A stretch of DNA of 64,000 nt from Gigaspora margarita (taxonomy: Eukaryota > Glomeromycota > Glomeromycetes > Diversisporales > Gigasporaceae). Under the pieces are notes generated by a model. The model searched no databases. It was not told the origin of the DNA and was given only the letters and a program-made list of their open reading frames with translations. The stretch spans positions 69,209 to 133,208 of the forward strand of contig WTPW01001235.1 of assembly GCA_009809945.1 (NCBI GenBank), given 5' to 3'. A program made the translations under genes and the position numbers. Positions 35,477 through 47,399 of the stretch are shown in pieces; position 1 is the stretch's first letter, and each line of letters opens with the position of its first letter.

Positions 35477-37032
35477 CAGTCGTTCTCCCATATAATCACA
35501 CAGTTGGGCACACACCAATATAGTGATAATAAAGAAGTGTGACTTATAAAGGTTACCTCTATATAAGCACCAATTATAATAAATGAAAAAAGTGATTTAA
35601 TAGAGATATTTAAAATTTTTATATATGATTGTAGAAAGTTGCTATATAGAAAAGTTACAATTTTACTAATTAAATCAACTTTTATGCAATAATTAAAGTT
35701 TTTCAGAAGAATAAAATACAGCTATACTAAAATTTCATACAAATTAGATAACTTTTAATTAGTGCAGTTTTTCATTTTATGTATCTATGAATATAGTTAA
35801 AAATTTGTAATTTTTTTTGCAGAAATGTAAAATAAAAAGATGTATTAATTAAATATAAACCAATTTATATGAAAATTTTAGAATAAATATATTTTGTTCT
35901 CCTGAATAATATTTATTATTGCACAAAATCGATTTGCTTAGTATTATTTTGACTTTTATATATAGCAACAATCAATGATTGTATATAAAAATTTTTTTAA
36001 AAAATTTTTATATACGATCGTTGATTGTTGCTATATATAAAAGTCAAAATAATACAAATCAGATTTTTATGCAATAATAAATATTGTTTAGGAGAACAAA
36101 ATATTATGGATTGGAACCATTTAACCATTTAAAAATTGCTCTATAGCTCCGAGCAGAATTGTGTTGGTCATGGACCGGAATTATTTTAATGCCAGTCAAA
36201 TTAAACGGTTAAATGGTTAAACGATTAAACAATTAAGAAAATTTTTTAGGCGGTTCCAATCCCTACAAAATATATTAACTCTAAAATTTTCATGTAAATC
36301 AGTTGATATTTCATTAATACATCTTTTATTTTATGTTTCTACAAAAAAAAATTACAAATTTTTAGCTATATTCATAGATACATAAAATAAAAAACTGTAC
36401 TAATAAAAAGTTATCCAATTTGTATGAAAGTTTTAGAGTAAATATATTTTGTTCTCCTGGACAACATTTATTAGTTCATAAAAATTGATTAATTTAGTAT
36501 TATTATGGCTTTTATATATAACAACAATCAATAATCATATATAAAAATTTTTAAAATAAAACTTTAAAAAATTTTTAAATACTATCATTGATTGTTGCTA
36601 TATATAAAAGTCAAAATAATACTAAGCTAATTGATTTTTTATGCAATAATAAATGCTGTTCAGGAGGACAAAATATATTTACTCTAAAATTTTTATAAAA
36701 ATCAGTTGTTGTTTTATTAATACATTTTTTATTTTATGTTTCTACAAAAAAAAATTACAAATGTCTAGCTATATTCATAGATACGTAAAATGAAAAACAG
36801 TACTAATAAAAAGTTGTCCAATTTGTATTAAAATTTTAGAGTATCTGTATTTTGTTCTTCCAAATAACTTTAATTATTGCTTAAAAGTTGATTTAATTAG
36901 TAAATTGTAATTTTTCTATACAACAACTTTCTACGATCATATATAAATGTAATTGTATAAAGGAAATTTTATTATTAAAAAATATCTATAAATATAAAAA
37001 TATGTGTAATAGTGATTATAAGCATTTGTGAC
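35477..37032. mobile_element. Foldback element with a Tigger-like left end and an inverted-repeat interior
   Basis: The left end is TA followed by CAGTCGTTCTCCCATATAATCAC, close to the right end of the Tigger-like transposon at 49281. A degraded counterpart, GTGATTATAAGCATTTGTGACT, lies near 37030. The interior alternates inverted blocks, with large hairpins at 35958-36042 and 36512-36606 (AGCAACAATCAATGATTG type). Likely a non-autonomous relative of the Tigger-like element; the right border is uncertain. Confidence 0.55.
36105..36265. mobile_element. hAT-type MITE
   Basis: The ends TATGGATTGGAACCATTTAA and, from the right, TAGGGATTGGAACCGCC fit YARNG. CAAAATAT is duplicated exactly (36097-36104, 36266-36273). 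Subterminal TTAACCATTTAA and TTAAACGGTTAAATGG motifs repeat. It lies inside the 35477-37032 foldback element. Confidence 0.92.
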
Positions 37033-37230
37033 TAGTGATACAAATCGATGAAAATTTTTAAATCGATTAGTTGATGGATCATTTTATCCAACTAATCGAT
37101 TAATCGAATTTATTCAACTAATCGATTAGTTGGCCAATCGATTAATCGATTAGTTGACTAATCAATTGACCAACTAATTGATTGGCCAACTAATCGATTA
37201 GTTGAATAAATAATAAATGAAACTTGGTAA
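37033..37230. mobile_element. Fragment of a CGATTAGTTGA-repeat foldback element
   Basis: It starts TAGTGATACAAATCGATGAAA, like the end of 52166-52889 (TAGTGATACGGGTC). It then runs through palindromic copies of AACTAATCGATTAGTT, like the interior of 5973-6448. No matching right end or target duplication was found. Confidence 0.6.
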
Positions 37231-37300
37231 AATATACGTAAGGTAGCAACTGAAACAGCCGGGTTGATATTCTTATATGATCAGTTGATTAAATGACCAA

Positions 37301-38800
37301 TTGCCTAGTCAATTAATTGAGCAAATCATGTTTTATCAGGATATATTTATAGTTCTTGTTAAAATATGTCGTGGCTTTAATAGGCATTCAATAGGTGCAA
37401 AACAAGGTTCTATTTATGCTTTTTCAGAAAATATATTTGTTTTTCTTTTTGAAAATGATCCTTTTTTCTGTTTTAGCCCTGTACAATAAAAGTATTCTTG
37501 TTTTTTTTTAGAATGAGGCTGGTGAACAAGGATTGAAACTACTGGTCAATTATGATAATTGGAATGTGAAAAAGATCCAAAATTAAAAACTGTAGACTAT
37601 GTTTTATTTATGGATAATGAGAGTTCATATGGAGTTAATTTTAGCTGAACAAAATTAGAATTTAAAGAGAATGAATGTATTTTTTAATGTGGCACAGTTA
37701 CCTGCAAATTAACAGCAGATTAAGAAGAATTTTCTCAAGAGTAAGTTAAGAATATGATAAGATTTTTGTTAACAACTAATTTTTTAAAGAATCTTTTGAT
37801 AGCAAATTCTTTTTTTAATTATTTATTTATAAGATTGGTCACATCTCAAGCATTGAATTTGCTACAAGTTCATTCAAATAAGGATCCCCAAATGATAGTT
37901 CAACTCAAAAAATTATAGATTTATTTTACCTTGGGTACCTTTTCAATACCTCAATAAATGATTATATTATCATTAGAGATGTAGTGCATAAGTAATACTC
38001 TAATAATAGATTTAAATCTATGAAAAGTGTTACAATATTTAAATTAGTGCTATAAATAAACTGTAATATGATGTTATTGATAGAAATTTAAAACTATTAT
38101 TGAAGATTTGACTATTGAATATTCAATAAAAAATAATAATAATAATAATTATAATAATTTTTGCAATATTTTAGATCTGTCTAATATCTAAATAGTTTAG
38201 AATTTTACAGAATCATAAAAAGGTAATCAAACAATTTATAATTTTGTGTCAATTGATTATTATACTAAATAAAAGTATTAATTAAATAATATTAATAATA
38301 ATAGAAGTTCATAAGATCTAAGCACATTTTACAAGATTGCAATAGATGAACAAATATGCTAAGTTTATATGGTAATAATATTACTTATAAAGATTGTAAG
38401 CATTATATTTAATTAACAAAATTTTATATTTATCATTAATTTTTTTAATGTTATAATAATTTAGAATTAACTACACCTATAGCTTTGGATAATCCTAAAA
38501 AAACTCCAAGCAAAAGATTACTATTTTATTTTTTTGCTGGCACTAATCTAATAAACATCAGATTGGAATAGTAGAATTTTCTTAGTTGTCAGGACAATAT
38601 AGATGTACATTTTTTAGAGCTTAATTTAAAAAGTAGTTTAATAGATTATATAGTAATAAAAACTGTACCAATATTGTTAATATGGCAATACTAAATTATA
38701 ACATGGTATTACATCAATACTGTATTATTTTTGTGAGGTGATAGATCTCAATTAATCAAAAAAGAAAGCGAAAGCAAATATGCTTCATATAATCGAGATA
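37301..38800 (+). pseudogene. Unidentified coding relic
   Basis: Stretches in changing forward frames read like former protein: a 62-codon open frame at 37301-37489, then KTVDYVLFMDNESSYGVNF around 37600 and KIIDLFYLGYLFNTSINDYI around 37900. Stops interrupt them. I do not recognise the family. The residue mix is protein-like, unlike the poly-Lys/Asn/Phe frames of the surrounding AT-rich DNA, but support is thin. Confidence 0.3.
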
Positions 38801-39997
38801 AATCATATAAATAAAATATAATTAATTGTTGGAAGTATGTTAACTTCATTTAGCAATGCTTTAAATTTGTAATTTGGGTGGCAGAGAGTAAGTTCTGAAA
38901 AGCTTCAATGTAGAAAATGAATGAACTTAAATTACAAGCATAGTTAAAGAAAAATTCTGAATATAACTAATTATATATAGTGTACAATAATAAAAATCGC
39001 ATAAGCAATCACATAATTTTAATTTTTTTTTGCACCTATCACATAATTAACCTCAGTTAATCTGCATAATTTACCTAATTGTATTGCACATCTAAGCAGA
39101 AATGCAGGTGTGAGAAGATCAAACAAAATAATAATGATACATGCTTGACACAACAATTCAAGTATTAGAGAGCAGGTATAGGTACAAGTGACAACAGATT
39201 CAAGCTTCCATAGTGCTAAAAGAACAACAAAAATTTAATAACATAAGAATTAATTATTATATAAATTTATGCAATAATAATGTAATTCAGTATTTACAGT
39301 AAGTGCATACCTAGTATAAATTAAATTTAACTTTAGTCCTATTTATATAAACAAAATAAATTATTTATTTATATTGTAATTTATAAATTAAATAAAATAT
39401 TTGTCTAGTACAATAATTTTTGTAATGATCAAAAACTTATAATATGAATTGACCATCCCAATATGAAAAAGCTTGGTTAAACTAAAAATTAGCTTTAACC
39501 AATTTTTATTATTAATCAAAATCGCTATTACTAGAGAAGATATACAAAAAAATTTTCTTATTATTTGCATTAACATTTCAACTAATAATTTTTTTGAGGG
39601 TATTGTTAATCAAATAAAATAGCTGCTAGTTTTCAAAAGCTATTATATCATAAACAACAGATTTTTTTTATTTTCTTCTCCCATAGTAGTACCTCCAAAG
39701 AATAGTCAAACCTAATAAGTTTATCAAGATATTTATCTTGATAAATTATAAATATAATAAAATTTATATGTAATACCATTACCTGGTTATAGTTTTTTTT
39801 CGATACTTGATGTAAAAAAAATTTATAAAAAGAGACCTTTTGCTTTTAATTAACACATAAATAAAGGTATATGCTTTGCAAATATATGCATATATAGTAT
39901 AACATCTGCCTTTATATAAAGTTCAAGGTTTGTAAAAAATTTATAGGTCCCTAAAACAGGGAGCAGAAAGCTTGAACCCAATTTTCTGCATCAACTT
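38801..39997. other. Non-coding, no gene seen
   Basis: AT-rich sequence without recognisable elements. Confidence 0.5.
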
Positions 39998-40015
39998 TAT
40001 ATTGATCAATTTCTT

Positions 40016-40637
40016 TATTTTTCATTTTACAACTGAGATCTTGTCTCGATTCTTTATTAAGTTGTTATAGACGTAATATTTGTTACATGAATGAGAATAC
40101 AACTAGCCACATGTGCACTTTTGGTGCCTAATTTAAGTGGTCTGCCCGAAGGTTCCATACTAGCTGCCATACCTACAACTCGACTACAGAAGTTGCCTAT
40201 TTAAATATTTAAACTCTCTGGTTCATAATTCTTCTATTACTACCTGATGCACTATATACATACAGATATTGTGGGGTCCCAACCCCTTTTTGTGAATATT
40301 CGACTCAGACTACTTTATCTATGGCCTGGAGTTGGCTAGATAGGATGTAAGTCATACTAGTCTTATTTTGTCCAAGTTTTAACCCTGAACTTTTTGTAAC
40401 CACCAACCAAAAACGGCCAAGGTTCACCAGAAAATGCTGTCAGGAGTTCATAATATTATCTTTACTATATCTCATGACTTCGATTACCCAAATCATAGAT
40501 CTAAACTAACAGGTTCAGCTTTGCAAAGTTTGTGATACCAATTATTAAAATTTGTATTCACCTTCACAGGACTTGAACCAGCAATCTTTCAATTTGTGAT
40601 CTTGGAGCATAACCGCTATGCTATCAGACCCAAGGTC
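40016..40637 (-). mobile_element. tRNA-derived SINE with 18-bp target duplication
   Basis: TATATTGATCAATTTCTT flanks the element exactly (39998-40015, 40638-40655). Reading leftward from 40637, GGGTCTGATAGCATAGCGG gives a box A (TAGCATAGCGG). After an anticodon-arm-like stretch, CTGGTTCAAGTCCTGTG gives a box B. The body of roughly 540 bp (GGTTGGTGGTTACAAAAAG, CCTATCTAGCCAACTCC) has no open frame. Length and target duplication indicate LINE-type mobilisation; the partner LINE is unknown. Confidence 0.88.
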
Positions 40638-40655
40638 TATATTGATCAATTTCTT

Positions 40656-41050
40656 GATCAGATAGTTGTGAAGTTGTATAATATTATATAGTCAATAGAA
40701 TTCCTGCCACAATTTCTTAATTTTGTTTTACAAGTGCCAGAAATAAACTATGTAACAGGAAAATTTTTAGCATTTTTTTCTTATCTGTGCCTATTAATGA
40801 AGTCCAATTCTATTTGTTACTTGTGAATTTAGATTTAAAAAATTCAAAATAAATTGCAAGTTCTTTAAATGATATTTCAATAGATAGCTTTATTTGTTTT
40901 ACAAATTCTTTTTATTTAAACAAATCATTCAACAAGCACTTCATTAAAATATCAGATATATACAAAAGTAAATGCAATTTATCAGAAATATAATTTTCTT
41001 GTTCAATTGCAAGAAATAAACCAATTTTTTTGTGTATAATTAAAAGATTA
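40656..41050. other. Non-coding, no gene seen
   Basis: AT-rich spacer. Confidence 0.5.
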
Positions 41051-41053
41051 AAT

Positions 41054-42060
41054 TTATATATAATGATATACATAAAAATACATAAATATTACAAAATATA
41101 AATATATAATATTTTTAAATTTATTTATTAATAATATAATACATTTAAAATTCCCCATATTAGCCCAAGCCTGATCCATATCCCACTGAGATGCCATATT
41201 ACAATTACAGTATAAACAAAAATAGTTCACATTTGGTGCATTTAGTTCCATTATTATGTACATAAATTTCCAATCATCACAGAAATATATTTCTACAGGC
41301 CAATGAATATTATTACAATCAAAAAACCATTATTTTTAATATCTAAAAGTTGATCTTTGAATATATGTCCAACTTTTGCTAGCATGTCATATTTTTCTTG
41401 TCCAATGCATAAACAAATACTTAAATAAAAAATAATTAAACCTTATATTACTAATAATAACAATTGATAATTAAAATTAATTTCAAAACTTACCAATATT
41501 GATGATCAGGTTTTAAAACTTCTTTCTCTTCATTTAAAAGACAAATTGTCATCATCACATGATTTTGTTTATGGCCCACATTACAGTCATCACTCCCAAT
41601 CTTTAACTTAATTGTATCTCCTGGAATAAGAATAGGCGAAGAGGATCATTTCCAAATAGGAACAAGAACATCTAAAATAGATTTAATTGATCTATAAACA
41701 CTATTTCCAATTTCTAAATGTTCAACTATTATTGCATTATTATATCAGATGATATATCATTAGAGCTAGGTTGATTAATAGCATTGTCAATACTAAAGGT
41801 TCCAATTTTAATTTTTTTATTCATTAGATTGTTATTTCTATTCTCTGTGCTGCAACTTCATGTTCTCAAATGAGTTGAGGTTCAACAGCAAACAATCAGC
41901 AATAACTATCATAAGACAGTAAAGATTTATCACATGTATAAATAGTAGCATCTAACTTTAAAAGCTCTATTTCTTTATTATATAGTTGATAATTTAAATT
42001 AACATCTTCATTATTAACATCTAATTGAATACTATATACATGGACCATGGGCTATTTATT
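41054..42060 (-). pseudogene. Unidentified coding relic with a WKFMYIIM...C-x-x-C block
   Basis: Reading leftward on this strand: LKLDATIYTCDKSLLSYDSY near 41950, EVAAQRIEI near 41840, GDTIKLKIGSDDCNVGHKQN near 41590 with HVMMTICLLNE after it, and DWKFMYIIMELNAP followed by FCLYCNC near 41200 (the 69-codon frame 41054-41263). The Asp followed by a C-x-x-C pair recalls several DDE-type transposase relatives. I cannot name the family, and the assignment as transposon-derived is inference. Frames shift and stops occur, so it is not functional as it stands. Confidence 0.45.
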
Positions 42061-42099
42061 ATTCATAACTAGTTGATGGTTTATAATTAATGTGGAAAG

Positions 42100-43035
42100 T
42101 TCTTTCTCTAAATCTTTTCCAAAGGAAACAAGCTATTTATATTGTCCTAATACTGATTGTATACTTGAAAAAGGCTGTTTTCTGTTAAGCATTGTAGTTG
42201 TTGAAGTTATTGTTAATTTATAATCTTGTTCAAATGTTTTTTCTATTAACATTTAATTGTCTATCAGAGTTTCTATTTTATGCAAATTTCAAGTACCATT
42301 TGAATGCCTTTTTTCATCTTTAGGAATGCCTATTCCATTTTGGTAGCAATTTTCTACACTTATTTGTCCATTGGAGTTTATATTCTCTGCAGATTTCAAG
42401 TACTATTCAAATGCCTTTTTTTCATTTATACAAATACCTATTTCATGTTGATAGCAAGTTACAACATTTAATTGTCTGTTGGAATTTCCACTTTTAGCTG
42501 ATCTCAAGAACTATTTAAATGCTATTTTTTATCTTTGGTAATATCTATTCTATTTTGATAGCAATTTCTGATACTTAAAAATCTATCAGAATTTTTACCC
42601 TCTGCAGATTTTAAATACTATTCAAGTGCCTTTGGTTCATCTTTAGAGATGCCTATTTCATTACAATAACAATTTTTAACAATTAATTGTCCATCAGGAT
42701 TTTCACTTTTAGCAGGATTCAAGAACTATTCAAATGCCTTTTTTTATTTTTGTGAGTGCCTATTCTATATTAGTAATAGTTTCCAAAACATAGTTGTCCA
42801 TTAAAATTTTTACCCTTAACAGATTTTAAATTCTCTTCAAATATCTTTTTATCATCTCCAGGAATGCCTATACTACTTTGGCAGCAACTTTCAATATTGA
42901 ATCGCTTATTAGAAGTTTCATCTTCAATATATGTTTTGTTAATATTATAAACTGAATTGGCTCTATATTTCTGTCTTTTATTTGGGTTTAAGTTTCTATT
43001 ATATACTACCAACTCAATGTAATATTGTAACAAAG
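42100..43035 (-). pseudogene. Degraded Sel1-like repeat (SLR) array
   Basis: The best frame (42770-43033) has SCCQSSIGIPGDDKKIFEEN followed by LKSVKGKNFNGQLCFGNYY, one Sel1-like repeat running into the next. Further diverged copies follow to the left: CYQHEIGICINEKKAFE near 42450 and NCYQNGIGIPKDEKRHSNGT near 42330. Sel1-like repeats are alpha-solenoid units of about 36 residues that mediate protein contacts, often joined to protein kinase domains in fungi. Several in-frame stops make this a relic. No kinase domain is seen nearby. Confidence 0.72.
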
Positions 43036-43703
43036 TTGGTTATATAAACAAAGTTCTGTCTTTAAATTTGAGATAACTGGGCTTTGCATGGCTTTAGCTA
43101 AAAGATTTGGCATTAATAAGCAAAACTTTTCTTTAGAGTTATCTTGCCACATACTGCACATGGACCTGTGTTTTTACATGGTCTACCTGCTAGTATTTTA
43201 TAAATAAAAATTTAGGATCTTAAAAAAAGAATTTCAGATCTTTAAATTTAAGGCTTGTCAAATTTAAGGTGAAATATAAAATTTCAAGTCTAATACTGTA
43301 TATAAAAATTATTTTACTTTTACAAAGCATAGAATTTCTCAAATTTTAATAATATATTAAGTAAATTAACCAATCAGAGCAAGTTTTGGCAATAATCACA
43401 TATTTTGATAATTGGAAACAAATCTATCCATATGCTAATTAAAGTTGGTAGAAACATTCGATCCTATTTGATCCCAAACTCTTATATGAAAAATACAGTT
43501 TCAAATTATAATCTTGAAAGTTTAAGATAGACTTCATTAAAAAAATTTTTTGCTATTTACTCGACTATTTTTTTATTGTAAACAATATAAAAATTTTGTA
43601 TAATATTGTTTTTTAATAGAAATAAACAACTAATAAAAATAAATTTCCTTCATACTTATACAAAATTAGTAATTATAAAAGGGTGTAATTAAATAGAATT
43701 AAA
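43036..43703. other. Non-coding, no gene seen
   Basis: AT-rich. Near 43210-43270 are short repeats of AGGATCTTAAA and AATTTAAGG. Confidence 0.45.
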
Positions 43704-43962
43704 CAAGGATCTCTTTATATAATCACATATATAAATAATATTTAAACAATGTGATTACATAAAGGTATTATAAAAATATAATAAATATTGTTTAGTAATT
43801 ACAAAAATTACAAAAAATTATTACAATTATTACTAGTGTTCTGCAAAAAATAGTTTATAAAGAACTTTACTAACAAAAATTTATTATTTAATATGCATAA
43901 ACTATCATATACTAATACTATTTACCATTATAATGCTACTATAATATTATAATTCTTCACTA

Positions 43963-44128
43963 GGGCCATGCCATTTATTATGTAATTTTTACCAATGATA
44001 CATGGTTAGAGATAGTGATCACATCTATATATTATATTAAGCAATCTGAATTAGACAAAGTGATCACACCATACATGGATGAGAGTAGCTACTAAGTAAA
44101 AAATATTATATAATAAATGGCACACTCC
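43963..44128. mobile_element. TA-flanked MITE
   Basis: The ends GGGCCATGCCATTTATTATG and, from the right, GGAGTGTGCCATTTATTATA are flanked by TA at 43961-43962 and 44129-44130. GTGATCACA motifs occur twice in the middle. Confidence 0.78.
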
Positions 44129-44179
44129 TACTATAATTGCTAATACTATGATAAGAATTTCACTTAAAAAAATCTCTAA

Positions 44180-44740
44180 TTGACTTTTGTTTCTTTGATT
44201 CATTATTTTTTAACTCTAATGTATGCAAATATCTACAAAAAATTCTTAAATCATTAGTATTAAAATCTGCAACATTTATTTGTTGTTCAAAAAATACAAT
44301 AAATGTTTTAATCCATTTAACACTTCCAAAATTAAAATTTGTACTGGTTCTTTATCAGAATTATCAGGATCATCTTGTTCTTGTTCATTCTGGTTTGCCA
44401 AAATAATTTTTACAATTTGCTCATCATAAAGCTTCCCATTTATAGATACATATTTATTATTAATCTTCAAAAACTTCTCAAATTCTTGTTCAATAAACAA
44501 ATTAGTATTTTGATTAGTAAAATCATAAACTAATTTATTAATATGATTTTCCTCTTGCTTAATAGACCTTGATATACATTTCTAGTATTCTCAATTTCAT
44601 AAACAGATACCAATAGCAAATGCCAATTTTTCTTCAACAATTTAATATTGTTACTTTATCTACTTCATTCCATGATCTTGATACATAGTCAATAGCATCT
44701 TTGATACTCAATTTGTGTCTAAATAAAGGATAGAGTTAAA
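44180..44740 (-). pseudogene. C-terminal part of the Tigger-like transposase
   Basis: It begins with LSIKDAIDYVSRSWNEVDK and TILNC-RKIGI, the block that follows the catalytic core in Tigger proteins (A-x-x-x-x-x-AWNEV...TI-x-NCW). It continues through the acidic linker QDDPDNSDKEPVQI and ends in EVLNGLKHLLYF, with a short tail of basic and hydrophobic residues. Stops and at least one frame change are present. It directly continues, in family order, the piece that ends near 47400. Confidence 0.7.
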
Positions 44741-44848
44741 GAAAATTAATGTTTTTTCAAAGAATATTTGCAATATTTCTTTTCAAAAAATTAGGTTTAA
44801 TATTTCAAAGAATTATGCTAAGACTATAGATATGTTAGTATTACATAA

Positions 44849-44990
44849 TAGTATTTAGCAATATGAATTTGGACATATTAAAAAAAATATGGACAAAATA
44901 TGAAAATAGTAATTTATGGACATAATCATATAGATTTGGATATAGTCCAAATTTTTTAAAAAATATGGACATATACCAAGTGCGACACTG
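44849..44990. mobile_element. Small hAT-type MITE
   Basis: TTACATAA is duplicated exactly (44841-44848, 44991-44998). The right end, CAGTGTCGCACTTGGTATATG, resembles that of 17197-17502; the left end, TAGTATTTAGCAATATG, is more diverged. TTTGGACATA/TATGTCC motifs fill the interior. Confidence 0.7.
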
Positions 44991-45059
44991 TTACATAAAT
45001 ATTTAATTAAAGAATTAGAGTAGCAGCCTTTCACTCTATTCAAATAATTCATATCTGTC

Positions 45060-46200
45060 CAACTGAAGATTTTTGATAATAAATGATTGCCTTATTTTCA
45101 TACTTCCAGCTTCAATTCTATATACATAACAATAAACAAGTTGGTATTTTATATCTAAAGATTTTAATAATCTAATTATAATCTATCTTGTCAATTCTAT
45201 AGTGTATTGGTAACCAAATGAACATTTTCTCTATATAATTTATACCTGTAGATTTTTAAATGCTTATTTCATCTTTTTGGTTTCAATTTCTTCTTCATAT
45301 CAATAACCAAGCCAAAATTTTTGTTGATACTTCTAGATTAATAAACAAATATCTTATTTCATCCTTTTTGGTACTAATTTCATATTCATATTAATATCAA
45401 CCGATTATTCATTCACACTATTCATATCTAAAAATTTCCTGCCTTATTGACTCTAATTCTATATTCATAATATCAAACAAGCTATCCATATTATTTATTT
45501 CTAAAAAAAAAGCTTTACTATAATCTATTTTACCAATTCTATTATACCAATACAAAACTAATTTAAATGTTTCATACCTGCAGATTTTTAGCAATGGATG
45601 AATGGTATTTTCACTTTTTAGCTCCAATTCCATATTTATATCAATAACCAAGCCAGAATATTTTACCAGATTATTTATATCTGCAGATTTTGATAATAAG
45701 TAAATGCCCTATTTCTATATTTTCTGTCTAATTCACAAGTAAAATCCAATCAGGTATTAATAATGTTTCTATTGCTACAGATTCTGGCTCCATAATGGTC
45801 AACTGGGTATTAATAGGCATTAATCAGAATAATATTATTCTGATTGATACCCAATTGATCCCTTGCAAGACCAGAATCCAGCAGCAATAGGAATGTTTAT
45901 TAGTACTCGATTGGATATTATTTTATCTGTGCCCATAATTATAATGATAACAAAATGAATCATCTCATCTATATACTTATATCTATATTTTTGATAATGA
46001 ATAAATACTTTATTTTCATCATTATTGACCCAATCGCATATTCATATTTATTATCGTCTAAAGTATTCATGATGCAAATAAAGATACTAATGAAACACAT
46101 ATTAAACAGGATTTGTAATAAATAAATGCCTTTTTTTAATCACAGGACCATCCAAATAACAAAAAATTCATATATACATATATTTAATAATGATTAAATA
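45060..46200 (-). pseudogene. Second degraded Sel1-like repeat region, inside the Tigger-like element
   Basis: Diverged copies of the pattern Y-x-x-G/E-I-G/E-x-x-K-x-x-x-K-A-F can be followed leftward: ELKSENTIHPLLK and YWYNRIGKIDYSKAFFLE in the 77-codon frame 45418-45651, QYEYEISTKKDE near 45380, and YEEEIETKKMK-AFKNLQ near 45270. Stops are frequent. It resembles the Sel1-like remnant at 42100-43035 but is more decayed. It lies in the DNA that separates the two transposase pieces. Confidence is moderate because no copy is complete. Confidence 0.5.
45744..45916. mobile_element. Hairpin element in the Sel1-like region
   Basis: The arms begin ATCCAATCAGGTATTAATAA and, from the right, ATCCAATCGAGTACTAATAA. 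They stay paired through TATTGCTACAGATTCTGG and GGGTATTAATAGG up to the centre AATCAGAATAATATTATTCTGATT. Only small mismatches interrupt about 80 bases per arm. Target duplication unclear. Confidence 0.7.
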
Positions 46201-46725
46201 TAGGGATATTATCCTGCTCCAACTGGTTAGCTTGTGTTTATAACTAGTTAAACCACTATTACAGAGCATTTACATAAAACTGATTCTCGCACAACTGCTA
46301 CTGTAATTGCATATTCATATGCTCTCTATCAACTTTTTGCCAGCTAAATATAATTACCAAGGCAAGTATAATAGTCAAACAAATCTACTAATAATTATGC
46401 ATGCATGAGCAATTCAATAAAATCTGCCTGCTATTTATTAAAGCAAATACATAATAAAATTTTAGCTTACATATAAAACTTTTGCTAATCCAATTGATTT
46501 CAAACTTGTTTAGAGCAGAAGGAAACCATGTGACTGCAAAAACTTAAGTTCTATAGTATTAGACCCAAACAGGAATTGAACCAAGTTTGGACAAGCAGGA
46601 CTTCCATTACACATTCAAGTCAAAAATTCTATATTCTACAATTTCAAAATAAATAAAAATAAGTAAATAATTATAGTAATCAACAGAGTTTAAAGTAAAA
46701 ATACCCTCGACTACTATATCAAGAT

Positions 46726-46907
46726 TAGAGGTTAGAAACAGGTTTAAAACTTCGGGTTTATCACATCAAAATTTGGGTTTATCACACAAAAATTCAGATT
46801 TATCACATAAATTATTAGTAATTAATGTGATAAACCCAAATTTTTGTGTGATAAACCCGAATCTTGATGTGATAAACCCGAATTGTTAAAACTGGTTTCA
46901 ACCTCTA
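46726..46907. mobile_element. hAT-type MITE with GGGTTTATCACA repeats
   Basis: The ends TAGAGGTTAGAAACAGG and, from the right, TAGAGGTTGAAACCAG fit YARNG. ATCAAGAT is duplicated exactly (46718-46725, 46908-46915). The interior is three forward and three inverted copies of GGGTTTATCACAYMAAAATT around a short AT-rich centre. Confidence 0.93.
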
Positions 46908-46915
46908 ATCAAGAT

Positions 46916-47399
46916 TATGAGATATTTATTAAAAATACTCTAATCCATGTGTATATAAGCAGAAATTAAGTTTCAGCTAATACCCAATAGCTCAGGATAT
47001 TTTTATTACTAATAGTAAAATATATAAACACTGGAATATATTATTACCTTGTCCATTTCTATCTGTAGAGCCTTTAGAGTAGGGAACCAAAGATTATGCT
47101 ATATATAAGAGTTGCCACCTTCTTATACAGAGTTTTACTGGAGTTACTACCTCAAACGATTCTATTCAAATTTTTTTCATCCTTTAGCACTAACTATACT
47201 ATATTTATATTAAAAATTCAAGATTATATTGTCTCTGAAAATTAGCTACTCAATGCCTTTTTTTATTCTTAGTAGTATCTATACACAGTTTAAATTATTT
47301 GCATAAACCAATTCTGTATTTGAAACTTTATTGTACGTTCTTATTAAATATTACTCTATTCTAACTAATAAAGTATAACAATAACTTATTAATATGGCT
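46916..47399. other. Non-coding, no gene seen
   Basis: Part of the DNA separating the transposase pieces. No recognisable element. Confidence 0.4.

Noticed and set aside
40555-40637. tRNA gene
   Set aside because: Boxes A and B are present, but arm pairing is imperfect and the sequence is the head of a 622-bp SINE with its own target duplication.
44339-44533. Forward 64-codon frame overlapping the transposase C-terminus
   Set aside because: It is an antisense shadow of the Tigger-like piece.
46490-46620. Another SINE head on the minus strand (GGTTCAATTCCTGTTTGGG)
   Set aside because: Only a box-B-like word is present; no box A at the right distance was found.
46726-46907. Operator-like cluster of GGGTTTATCACA sites
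   Set aside because: The repeats are the subterminal array of a MITE with an exact 8-bp target duplication, which explains them better.
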